Assembly: GCA_946491665.1 (NCBI GenBank)
Contig: CAMLYL010000021.1
Coordinates: forward strand, 1-38,760
Length of the DNA stretch: 38,760 bases
Source: an uncultured Lachnospiraceae bacterium
Lineage (GTDB): Bacteria; Bacillota; Clostridia; Lachnospirales; Lachnospiraceae
Direction of reading: 5' to 3'
Shown here: piece by piece, positions 17,607 through 25,601 of the stretch
How positions within the stretch are numbered: the first letter of the stretch is position 1
Layout of the letters: each line of letters opens with the position of its first letter
Position numbers and translations under genes: made by a program
The notes under the pieces: model-generated
The model's database searches: none
What the model was told of the DNA's origin: nothing
What the model saw: only the letters and a program-made list of their open reading frames with translations

Positions 17607-18515
17607 TCAGCTGGTTAGCCGGTTGTATTCTCTGCGTTCAATTTCACGGATAATATGGCGTTGCAGTTTTTCAGCGGCAGGATTCATGATAATACCCTTT
17701 TTCTGAACAATGTGGATAACATAAAAATGGGGATCATTTTCCAGATGCAATGTTTTCAGGGATTCTGAAAAAGTTTTCTTTTCAATGTGATCCGGACAGA
17801 GGACGATTCCCTGGTTTGTAGTAGCTAATGATAGAAGGAAATTGATTCCGGCGGCCTGATGGCAAATATGGGGAATAAATCCAAGTGCTCCGCAGACAGC
17901 CAGTAATTGTTTGGTGACATTGTAGTCTGCAGAAGAAGACAGGAAGACTTCATCCTTCAGATCTTCCAGAGAGACTGAATCCCGTTGGCTGAGGGGGTTG
18001 TCCTTGTGGACTACTACGAGGGTATCATTTCGGATTAATGGGAAAAACTCCAGCTGATCAGATGTTCCGGCGGCGCCGACAATAGCGAAATCCAGTTTAT
18101 TTTCTATTAACATATTTTCGATGATGGTATCGTTGCTTAAAAGAGTGCTTAATTGATGATCATGGTTGGCACTTTGAAAGTCAAATATGATAGAAAGGGG
18201 AAAGGTATCTTCCACCCCTGCAGTAATAGCAATGGCAAGATTTTGTCCATTGATGTTCTTTTTCTGACGTATCTCTGTATAGGTTTCTGCTAATTCTTCT
18301 GTGATCACATGCCCGTGTTTTAATAAAATGTGTCCATACTCTGTCAGGGCGAGTCCCCTGGGAAGACGCTCAAATAGAGAGACCCCTAATTCTTTTTCAA
18401 GAATTTTAATAGACTTTGAAAGAGCCTGCTGTGTAATGTAGGACTTTTGGGCAGCTTTTGAAAAATTCAATTCCTGTGCAACAACCAGAAAATGCTGCAG
18501 TTGCCGAAATTCCAT
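17607..18515 (-). CDS. LysR-family transcriptional regulator
   Basis: This 302-residue regulator starts MEFRQLQHFLVVAQELNFSK and has the LysR helix-turn-helix with SYITQQALSKSI, then the effector-binding domain. The start at 18515 is fixed by GGGAGGGA just upstream; the open frame reaches further to 18587 without a ribosome site. It is divergent from the transporter that heads the carboxylate cluster and upstream of the OYE-type gene on its own strand, so it is the natural candidate for controlling both. Its codons look more AT-rich than those of the genes after 22000. Confidence 0.9.
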   Translation of the reverse strand: MEFRQLQHFLVVAQELNFSKAAQKSYITQQALSKSIKILEKELGVSLFERLPRGLALTEYGHILLKHGHVITEELAETYTEIRQKKNINGQNLAIAITAGVEDTFPLSIIFDFQSANHDHQLSTLLSNDTIIENMLIENKLDFAIVGAAGTSDQLEFFPLIRNDTLVVVHKDNPLSQRDSVSLEDLKDEVFLSSSADYNVTKQLLAVCGALGFIPHICHQAAGINFLLSLATTNQGIVLCPDHIEKKTFSESLKTLHLENDPHFYVIHIVQKKGIIMNPAAEKLQRHIIREIERREYNRLTS

Positions 18516-18558
18516 AAAATCCCTCCCTGTAGATCTGATAACGATTGTACATGACATT

Positions 18559-18587
18559 AGTGTAATTTGTTGAAGTAGGATTGTCAA
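18559..18587 (-). promoter_or_regulatory. Promoter of the LysR gene at 18515
   Basis: On the minus strand, a perfect TTGACA (18587 down to 18582), a 17-base spacer and TACACT (18564 down to 18559) lie about 44 bases before the start codon. Confidence 0.65.
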
Positions 18588-18664
18588 TAAATAAGGATGG
18601 TTATGGTTGAACTGTTTAAGATAGTATTTGATCTTTTAGTTGTACCTTCACAAAATATGGTTTG

Positions 18665-18693
18665 TTGTTTGCCGCTTTTGCTTATGCTATGAT
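18665..18693 (+). promoter_or_regulatory. Promoter of the transporter/hydrolase operon
   Basis: TTGTTT (18665-18670), a 17-base spacer and TATGAT (18688-18693) with an extended -10 TG at 18685-18686. It predicts a transcript start near 18700, at the first of three GTTAAC sites. Confidence 0.6.
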
Positions 18694-18695
18694 TT

Positions 18696-18731
18696 CGTTA
18701 ACAGATCATATGATTTTATGTTAACGTTAAC
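18696..18731. promoter_or_regulatory. GTTAAC repeat cluster, candidate operator
   Basis: CGTTAACA (18696-18703) and TGTTAACG (18719-18726) form an inverted repeat, and the second is joined to another copy to give the palindrome GTTAACGTTAAC (18720-18731). All three GTTAAC copies lie at or just after the predicted transcript start, where a repressor would block elongation or initiation. Confidence 0.5.
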
Positions 18732-18759
18732 AGTCGGCATGTAGGAAAGGAGGTATTTT

Positions 18760-20202
18760 ATGCATAGGAACAATGTTAAATTTTTTATCCACTGTATTAT
18801 TACGGTGGTGATTTTTCTGGTCATTTCCAGAATTCCGCTGACAGAACCGTTGACGGAACAGGGGATGCAGGTAATTGGGCTGATTGTGGCATTTGTATAT
18901 GGGCGTATTGCTATTGATGCTGTTGTTCCCAGTCTGATTGTTTTGTTTTTGTACGCGACAACCGGGCTGAATACAGTCCAGGGGGCTTTTATGGCAGCAG
19001 GAGGACATGCAGCTGTTATGATGGTGCTGGCCTTGATGATGCTTGGCGCTGTTATGAATCACACAGGGCTTGCGGAAGCACTGGCAAAGAGGATCGTCAA
19101 TACGAGGCTGGCATCAGGAAGACCTTGGGTGTTGACATTGTGCATTTTACTGGCAGCGGCCATTCCATCTATGTTTTTAACGGCGATCCCGGTGCTGATC
19201 ATTGTATGGGGGATTGCGAAAGAGATTTTTCATCTTGTAGGATATGAAAAAGGTGAGAAATGGCCGGCTCTTATTATGTCAGGTATTACAGGGGCAGCCA
19301 CACTGGCAGTCAGCGCGATGCCGTTTTCTATGGGCGTTGTAACTGATTTTTCCATTTTTGCGAATCTGTATGGTGAGGGAACCACCATTCCTTCTATTCC
19401 GTTTATTACAACCTCATTGGTTCTATGCGCCCTGTTGTTGGTTTTCATGCTGCTGATCATGCGTTTTGTTTTCAGGCCAAATGTAGAGAAACTGAAAACT
19501 TATCAGGTGCAGGATAAAGTAGAACCTTTTACACGGGATCAGAAACGTGCATTGGTGCTTCTGGTTATTTTTGTGGTCATTGTATTAATGCCTGATATTC
19601 TTCCGACAGCGTCTCCGCTGAAGCCGATCGTGGCTCAGTTCGGTACTATGGGCGGAGGATTCCTGATTGTGCTGATTGCCCTTTTGATCAGGAATAAAGA
19701 CGGTTCCCCCTTTATTACTATGCGGGATATCGGAAAAGGTGTTATGTGGGATCTGCTGATTATGATCTGGGCACTGATGGTAGTATGTGGAAGTCTGACC
19801 AATCCGGAGCTTGGAGCAAGTACATTTTTTGCTAATCTGCTGACGCCGATTGTAGAAAAGACAGGATCCTTCGGATCCTACGCAATCCTGCAGGGAGTAT
19901 CGCTGTTTGGTACAAACTTAATGGACAATGCAGTTGTAGGCATGACTATGGCTTCTATTATCAGTATGACAGGAACGAAACTTGGAATTTCCGCTGTGGC
20001 AGTGTTCTGTTTTATCATGCACTCCGCGGAATACGGTGTTCTGCTGCCAAGCAGTTCACCTCTTTCGGCGATGACTTATCAGCAGACAGAAAGCAAGTGG
20101 ATCACCAAAAAAGACATATTTATCACAGGGCTTTTCTGGATGGTTGCCGTATATATTATTGTGGCTCTGATCGGATTCCCGCTGCTCAGATTCCTTGCGT
20201 AG
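18760..20202 (+). CDS. SLC13/DASS-like carboxylate transporter
   Basis: This 480-residue protein has about 12 hydrophobic segments in the ion-transporter superfamily layout. The C-terminal stretch HSAEYGVLLPSSSPLSAMTY corresponds to the conserved LPxSTPPNAI region of SLC13/DASS permeases, and an earlier segment (GAATLAVSAMPFSMG) corresponds to the first such repeat. The classical SNT sodium-site triplet is not obvious, so ion coupling may differ. A strong GGAAAGGAGG site precedes the start. As first gene of a cluster of carboxylate enzymes, it most probably imports the cluster's di- or tricarboxylate substrate across the membrane. Confidence 0.78.
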   Translation: MHRNNVKFFIHCIITVVIFLVISRIPLTEPLTEQGMQVIGLIVAFVYGRIAIDAVVPSLIVLFLYATTGLNTVQGAFMAAGGHAAVMMVLALMMLGAVMNHTGLAEALAKRIVNTRLASGRPWVLTLCILLAAAIPSMFLTAIPVLIIVWGIAKEIFHLVGYEKGEKWPALIMSGITGAATLAVSAMPFSMGVVTDFSIFANLYGEGTTIPSIPFITTSLVLCALLLVFMLLIMRFVFRPNVEKLKTYQVQDKVEPFTRDQKRALVLLVIFVVIVLMPDILPTASPLKPIVAQFGTMGGGFLIVLIALLIRNKDGSPFITMRDIGKGVMWDLLIMIWALMVVCGSLTNPELGASTFFANLLTPIVEKTGSFGSYAILQGVSLFGTNLMDNAVVGMTMASIISMTGTKLGISAVAVFCFIMHSAEYGVLLPSSSPLSAMTYQQTESKWITKKDIFITGLFWMVAVYIIVALIGFPLLRFLA

Positions 20203-20266
20203 GTCAGATAAAAAGTATGTTATATCGATATACTTAAATATGCTAAAAAATAGGAGGATAGATTTT

Positions 20267-21982
20267 ATGGCTAAAAGAAGAGAATACACCGTTCCTGAAC
20301 CAAAGTATAAGATGATCGTAGAAAAAGATGTCATGGTAACGGCTCGAGACGGAGTAAAACTGGCAGTCGATGTATACCGGCCGGACGCGCCGGGGGCTTT
20401 CCCGGGTTTGTTTACGATTTCTGTGTATGGGAAAGACACACAGACATTTGATACGCCGCCTCAGGAGTTTGGAGGATCTTTATTTGAGGCTTCTATCGAG
20501 ACCGGCGATCCGGAGTTTTACGTATCCAGGGGATACTGTTTTGTTATCGGTGATTACCGCGGTATCGGCAGTTCTGAAGGCGAGATGCCGGGTATGTTTT
20601 CCAAATACGAGGGTGAAGACGGTTACGATATCATCGAATGGATGGCCGAACAGCCCTGGTGCAATGGAAATATCGGCGGAACCGGAACCTGCTATTTCGG
20701 ATTTACGCAGCTCATTATAGCAGAGCAGCAGCCGCCGCATTTGAAATGTATCGCGCCTTTTGAACTGAATTATGACGACTTTTATGAGAGAGGTTTTTAT
20801 ACCGGCGGTGTATGCCATCTGATCTGGTACTGTCTCTATACAGGTACCAATCCCTGCCGTGTGGGACTGGCGCCTAAAAATATTGTCTCTGCAGTAGAAC
20901 AGGAAGAAACCCCGGAGGAGTTCAAACGGATGGTGGAAGAAGCATGCAAAGATCCGGATTTAAAACAATATCCGTATCTGTATCAGCTTCTTCGTTATCC
21001 TTATAAAAATCCTATTGTTTTTGATCTGCTGCTGCATAAGCTGGACGGAGAATGGTATCAGAAACGTTCTTATGGCAATTATCTGGATAAAGTCAATATC
21101 CCGACATTTGTGGGCGGACCCTTCCACGGCCCGTTTGGGGTGGCCCAGACATCGGTATGGAATAAACTGACCAATACGCCATATAAGAGACTGCATATGT
21201 TCCGTGATATGGATCCGCGTCCATGGAATTCGCATAGAGAAGAGCTGATCCAGTGGTATGAATACTGGCTGAAAGGCATTGATACCGGAATTATGGAAGA
21301 ACCGATCTGCATCGTGGAAACCTGCGGCGGAGATACGCTGGAACTGGATAACTGGCCTCCGAGAGAAGAAGGACTGGTAGGGCAGAAAACATTTTATTTA
21401 GGACAGAAAGAAAAACTGCTTCCTCAGTTTCGGATGGATCTGAATATGGATGAACCGGACAGTTTTCTGCAGCGGCCGCTGTTTATTTCCGAAGAACGGG
21501 GAAAACTCTGCTATCGGACGGCGCCGCTGTCGGAGGATTTGCAGATCGTAGGGTCACCGGTATTGAAATTCTACGCATCCATCGATCAGCCGGATACCAC
21601 CTGGAGGATTGATATGTATGAAGGCGGGCATCAGAGTCCCTGGCCGATCACAAAAGGCTGGCTTCGGGCATCTCTCAGAAAACGTGTTCCGGAACAAGAC
21701 ACTTTCTGGGAGCTGAAGCATGACGCTACAAAATTTGATTATCCGGTTCCGGGAGAGATTTACGAATACGAAATCATGTTCCGGCCTACAGCCCATATTT
21801 TCCGTGCGGGTTCATCCATTGAGATTGAAATCAGTTCCATTGATATTCCGTCGGATGAGACAAGTTATGATGAAATGTGGCATCTTTGCAAATGCCAGAC
21901 TTGTCTGCATAAGATCTATCGTGACAAAGATCATTTTTCAACGCTTACGCTGCCGATCCTGCTGAAATCAGACAGGCAGTAA
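20267..21982 (+). CDS. CocE/NonD-family alpha/beta hydrolase with cysteine in the nucleophile position
   Basis: This 571-residue protein has the CocE/X-Pro dipeptidyl-peptidase plan. An alpha/beta-hydrolase part begins VMVTARDGVKLAVDVYRP and includes GDYRGIGSSEGE; a C-terminal jelly-roll domain contains PLSEDLQIVGSPVLKFYAS and FRPTAHIFRAGSSIEIEIS. The nucleophile elbow, normally GxSYxG, reads GTCYFG here, putting Cys142 where serine is expected. The GGWxD position of the family reads GGPFH, so the usual aspartate also seems absent. His323 may match the catalytic histidine. AGGAGG fixes the start at 20267. It follows the transporter by 64 bases and is followed by a terminator. Ester, amide or thioester substrate unknown. 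Confidence 0.82.
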   Translation: MAKRREYTVPEPKYKMIVEKDVMVTARDGVKLAVDVYRPDAPGAFPGLFTISVYGKDTQTFDTPPQEFGGSLFEASIETGDPEFYVSRGYCFVIGDYRGIGSSEGEMPGMFSKYEGEDGYDIIEWMAEQPWCNGNIGGTGTCYFGFTQLIIAEQQPPHLKCIAPFELNYDDFYERGFYTGGVCHLIWYCLYTGTNPCRVGLAPKNIVSAVEQEETPEEFKRMVEEACKDPDLKQYPYLYQLLRYPYKNPIVFDLLLHKLDGEWYQKRSYGNYLDKVNIPTFVGGPFHGPFGVAQTSVWNKLTNTPYKRLHMFRDMDPRPWNSHREELIQWYEYWLKGIDTGIMEEPICIVETCGGDTLELDNWPPREEGLVGQKTFYLGQKEKLLPQFRMDLNMDEPDSFLQRPLFISEERGKLCYRTAPLSEDLQIVGSPVLKFYASIDQPDTTWRIDMYEGGHQSPWPITKGWLRASLRKRVPEQDTFWELKHDATKFDYPVPGEIYEYEIMFRPTAHIFRAGSSIEIEISSIDIPSDETSYDEMWHLCKCQTCLHKIYRDKDHFSTLTLPILLKSDRQ

Positions 21983-21997
21983 ATCAAAGCCAACAGG

Positions 21998-22040
21998 AAG
22001 TATGTGGAACGAAAAAGCACATTGTTCCACATACTTTTTT
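21998..22040 (+). terminator. Strong intrinsic terminator inside the cluster
   Basis: A perfect 13-bp stem (21998-22010 with 22024-22036) and a 13-base loop are followed by TTTTTT (22035-22040). It separates the transporter/hydrolase pair from the downstream enzyme genes. Confidence 0.85.
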
Positions 22041-22110
22041 GCTTACGCAACTGAGGAATCCGCTTTGGATCTTGGCTGTGTCAAATACAAAAAACAGGAG
22101 AGATGAATAT

Positions 22111-22977
22111 ATGTTAAAAAATCCCGGAAAAGAACTGCGCAGGCTGCTGTGTGAGGAGGAGATCCTGATGGCTCCCGGTTTTTATGACGGAATATCTGCC
22201 AGAGTGGTAGAACAGGCCGGATTTTCAGCCGGATATCTGACAGGAGCCGGTATAGCCGGAAGCCATCTGGGGGAACCGGATATCGGTCTGACAAATGGAT
22301 CCGATGTAGCGGATGTGGCGGGCAGGATCGCGGTAAAATCAAACATCCCTTTTATTGCGGACTGTGACACCGGTTATGGGAATGAATTAAATGTGATCCG
22401 GACCGTATGGGATCTGGAACGGGCCGGAGCAGCGGCGGTCCAGTTTGAAGATCAGGCAGCGCCGAAAAGATGCGGGCATTTAAGCGGCAAAAGCTGTATT
22501 CCCGCGGAAGAATTTGTCAGAAAGATTAAGGCGGCCTGCAGAGAAAAAATATATGAAAACACTGTAATAGTCGCTCGTACAGACGCCAGAGCGGTTTATG
22601 ATCTGGATGAAGCGCTGCGGCGGGGCGAAATGTACCTGAACGCAGGCGCGGACGTATTGTTTATTGAAGCGCCGCAGACACTGGAAGAAGTCCGAAAGAT
22701 CACAGAAACATTCAAAGGAGAGCCATTGCTGACCAATCAGGTGATCGGCGGGAAAACCCCTCGTCTTTCGGCAAAAGAGGCCGGAGAGATCGGTTATAAG
22801 ATCATTATTTATCCGGATGTGCTGCCCTACTGCGCAAGCGTTGTATTCCGCAGAGCTATGGATAAGATCATGGAAACAGGAGAGAGCTGGGACGCGATAG
22901 AAGATGTTCATGACAGTCGCGACCTGTTCCGTACAATGGGCATGAAAGAATGGCGCGAGAAAGAAAATATACAATAA
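22111..22977 (+). CDS. Isocitrate lyase/PEP mutase superfamily C-C lyase (methylisocitrate or dimethylmalate lyase-like)
   Basis: This 288-residue TIM-barrel protein has the superfamily landmarks: DCDTGYG (84-90) for Mg2+ binding, FEDQ (112-115) and KRCGH (119-123), whose cysteine is the catalytic acid in true lyases and is absent in PEP mutases. It should therefore cleave a 2-hydroxy or 3-hydroxy acid such as methylisocitrate or 2,3-dimethylmalate to pyruvate or another oxoacid plus a carboxylate. CAGGAGAG precedes the start at 22111; a longer frame to 22039 overlaps the terminator. It begins a run of six closely spaced genes. Oxaloacetate decarboxylase activity is a less likely alternative. 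Confidence 0.85.
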   Translation: MLKNPGKELRRLLCEEEILMAPGFYDGISARVVEQAGFSAGYLTGAGIAGSHLGEPDIGLTNGSDVADVAGRIAVKSNIPFIADCDTGYGNELNVIRTVWDLERAGAAAVQFEDQAAPKRCGHLSGKSCIPAEEFVRKIKAACREKIYENTVIVARTDARAVYDLDEALRRGEMYLNAGADVLFIEAPQTLEEVRKITETFKGEPLLTNQVIGGKTPRLSAKEAGEIGYKIIIYPDVLPYCASVVFRRAMDKIMETGESWDAIEDVHDSRDLFRTMGMKEWREKENIQ

Positions 22978-23004
22978 AGCAGCAGACAAGGAGGATATGA
23001 AAAA

Positions 23005-24420
23005 ATGGAAAAAAATTTATCAATATCAGAACAGATCGCAAATATCAGTGTTGGATTAAAGTATGAAGATATTGATGAGAGAACGATTGAAAACGCGAAA
23101 ATATTTATGCTGGACTGTCTGGGATGTATTTTATCAGGGTCACAGATTGAAAACGCGAAGGTGATCCGAAAATCTGCGGCTGACATTTCAGAAGGCGGTT
23201 CCTGTACGGTTTTTGGAACCGGGCAGAAAGTAAACGCTATGATGGCGGCGCTGGTAAACGGTACTGCCGGACACAGCCAGGATTATGATGACGATCACAG
23301 AGAAGGCACCCAGCATGCGTCCGTGGCAGTGCTGCCGGCGGTGCTGGCTCTGGCGGAAAAATACGGATGCAGCGGAAAGGATGTGCTTTTGGCGTATATC
23401 ATCGGTTCGGATGTGACGATCCGTGCAGGAGAAGCCTTTGAAGGGACTTCCTATTATGCCGGATGGCATCTGACCGGAACCTGCGGCGTTATGGGAGCAG
23501 CGGCAGGCGCCGCGAAGATCCTGGGATTGAATGCCCGTCAGACGGTAGACGCCCTGGGCGTGGCCGGTTCAGCTGCCGGCGGGCTCGGCGCTTTTAATTC
23601 CAATGGTTCCTGGACCAAGCGGTTTCATGCCGGTCAGTCGGCAATGAACGGTGTTTTGGCGGCAGCTATGGGACGCGATGGATATTTTGCGCCTACGGCT
23701 GTTTTTGAAGATAAAGACGGATTTCTCAATTGTTTTTCATTTAAAGGCTGGTCAGCAGATGACGCGATACTGCCAAACGGCATTCAGAACCCGGCCAGAT
23801 TAACGGATGGATTCGGGACAAAGTGGGAGATGGCAGATAATTCCATCAAACTGCACTCCTGCTGTCGGTTTACCAATAATTTCTGCGACTGCGCTATCGA
23901 TATCCATGACCAGGGATGCGACTGGACCAAGATCAGGTCGATCCATGCGGAATGCAATAAATTTACGGACGCGAAGCTGTGTCATCCGGTGGAAGTAAAA
24001 CGGCATCCTCTGAATCCGGTAAACGCGCAGTTTTCACTGTTTTATGAAATCGCCTGCGGTCTTGTCAAAGGCGAAGTGCTTCCGGAATCCTTTACAGAAG
24101 AAGCGATCAAAGATGAAAGACTGTACGGACTGTGCGACAAGATCACCTGGGAGATCAACGATGATTTTGAAGCGGTGTATCCGGACCGTTATCCGGCGAA
24201 AGTTACGGTTACCATGGAGGACGGGAACACTTATACAGGAGAAGTGGCTTATCCGAAAGGAGATCCGGAATATCCCGCAACCTATGAAGAGGTGGTGAAA
24301 AAATTCCGGGCCAATGCCGCAAATACCATCGGTTCTGTAAAAGCGGAAAAGATCATCAGTCTGGTAAAACAAATCGAAGATGTAGAAGATATCAATGAAC
24401 TGATCGCCTGTATGTATTAA
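23005..24420 (+). CDS. MmgE/PrpD family protein
   Basis: This 471-residue protein fits the MmgE/PrpD family in length and motifs: HSQDYDDDHREGTQHAS (about 90-105), KRFHAGQSAMNG (about 208-219) and KLHSCCRFTN (about 283-292), the positions that line the active site. Known members dehydrate 2-methylcitrate (PrpD), decarboxylate cis-aconitate to itaconate, or epimerise iminodisuccinate. All act on carbanion-like positions of di- or tricarboxylates in the cytoplasm. AAGGAGG precedes the start, 27 bases after the lyase gene. Which reaction applies cannot be decided from sequence alone. Confidence 0.87.
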   Translation: MEKNLSISEQIANISVGLKYEDIDERTIENAKIFMLDCLGCILSGSQIENAKVIRKSAADISEGGSCTVFGTGQKVNAMMAALVNGTAGHSQDYDDDHREGTQHASVAVLPAVLALAEKYGCSGKDVLLAYIIGSDVTIRAGEAFEGTSYYAGWHLTGTCGVMGAAAGAAKILGLNARQTVDALGVAGSAAGGLGAFNSNGSWTKRFHAGQSAMNGVLAAAMGRDGYFAPTAVFEDKDGFLNCFSFKGWSADDAILPNGIQNPARLTDGFGTKWEMADNSIKLHSCCRFTNNFCDCAIDIHDQGCDWTKIRSIHAECNKFTDAKLCHPVEVKRHPLNPVNAQFSLFYEIACGLVKGEVLPESFTEEAIKDERLYGLCDKITWEINDDFEAVYPDRYPAKVTVTMEDGNTYTGEVAYPKGDPEYPATYEEVVKKFRANAANTIGSVKAEKIISLVKQIEDVEDINELIACMY

Positions 24421-24443
24421 AAATCCGAAGGGAGGTGCATGCG

Positions 24444-25589
24444 GTGTATTCCAGAGAAGTAACAGCTTTTCGCGCCTGCATTTATCGTGCGGGTACCAGC
24501 AAGGGAATCTTTTTGCATATGAATGATCTGCCTCAGGATGCGCAGACCAGAGATAAGGTGATCCTGGCAATGTTCGGGAGCCCTGACAAGCGTCAGATCG
24601 ATGGGCTGGGCGGCGCTCAGGTGCTGACGTCCAAACTGGCGCTGGTAGGACCGTCCAGTGTCCCGGGAGCAGATGTGGATTATATTTTCGGTCAGGTGGA
24701 TATTGATCATGCTTACATTTCCTATTCCGGATTGTGCGGCAATATTTCCGCGGGAATCGGACCATTTGTTATTGAAGAAGGACTGGTCAGAGCCGTGGAA
24801 CCTGTGACAAAGGTAAGGATCTACAGTAAAAATACGGATCAGATTTATGTCGCGGAAGTGCCGGTAAATGACGGGCATCCGGTGATCGGAGGAGACTATG
24901 CGGTTGCGGGAGTTCCGGGAACCGGCGCGAAATTAAATATTGACATGGCCGGATGCGCAGCTTCCTGCCGCATGGGACTGCTTCCTACAGGCAGGCCCAA
25001 GGATGTTTGGACGGTTCCGGGATATGGACCTTTGGAGGGTTCTATGGTGGATGCGGTAAATCCATGCATATTTGTAAGAGCCAAAGATCTGGGACTGAAG
25101 GGAACAGAGAGAAAGTCGGGCGATCTTTCCGAAGAACAGGCCCATCTGCTGGAGGAAATCCGAAAGATTGGATTTGAGATCCTGCATAAAAAATATAATC
25201 CGTTGGACGCTGTGCCATTTGTGGCTTTTGTGTCGGAACCAAAGGACTATACGGATTACCTGACCGGCAGGACTATTTTAGAGAGGGACATGGATTTCCT
25301 TTCCCGGGTATGGTTCCTGGGTCAGATCCATCAGACCTATCCCGGCAGTATTTCCTGCTGCAGCGGAGCGGCTGCGGTGATACCGGGTACGGTCGTGTCC
25401 GATATCCGGGGCATGCAGCCCCGGGCGAATGTCAGGATCGGACATCCGGGAGGAATCATTGAAGTGGAGGCTGTCTGCGGACAGCATGAAGACGGAAGTC
25501 CGAAAATAGAACGGCTTTCTTATGGACGGACAGCCAGAAGAATCATGGATGGATATTGTTACGTCCCGAACAACAGATTTATGGAATGA
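24444..25589 (+). CDS. PrpF / methylitaconate delta-isomerase family protein
   Basis: This 381-residue protein has the diaminopimelate-epimerase fold signatures of the PrpF family: CIYRAGTSKGIF near the N-terminus, GGAQVLTSKLALVG (Lys64) and SYSGLCGNISAGIG (Cys98). Members move a double bond in methylaconitate (PrpF), methylitaconate (Mii of nicotinate fermenters) or aconitate. The start is decided by the ribosome site: GGGAGG at 24430-24435 is followed 8 bases later by GTG at 24444, whereas the GTG at 24435 lies inside the site. It sits between PrpD-like and hydratase genes, as expected for a pathway isomerase. Confidence 0.85.
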   Translation: MYSREVTAFRACIYRAGTSKGIFLHMNDLPQDAQTRDKVILAMFGSPDKRQIDGLGGAQVLTSKLALVGPSSVPGADVDYIFGQVDIDHAYISYSGLCGNISAGIGPFVIEEGLVRAVEPVTKVRIYSKNTDQIYVAEVPVNDGHPVIGGDYAVAGVPGTGAKLNIDMAGCAASCRMGLLPTGRPKDVWTVPGYGPLEGSMVDAVNPCIFVRAKDLGLKGTERKSGDLSEEQAHLLEEIRKIGFEILHKKYNPLDAVPFVAFVSEPKDYTDYLTGRTILERDMDFLSRVWFLGQIHQTYPGSISCCSGAAAVIPGTVVSDIRGMQPRANVRIGHPGGIIEVEAVCGQHEDGSPKIERLSYGRTARRIMDGYCYVPNNRFME

Positions 25590-25601
25590 GGTGGACTGGA
25601 A

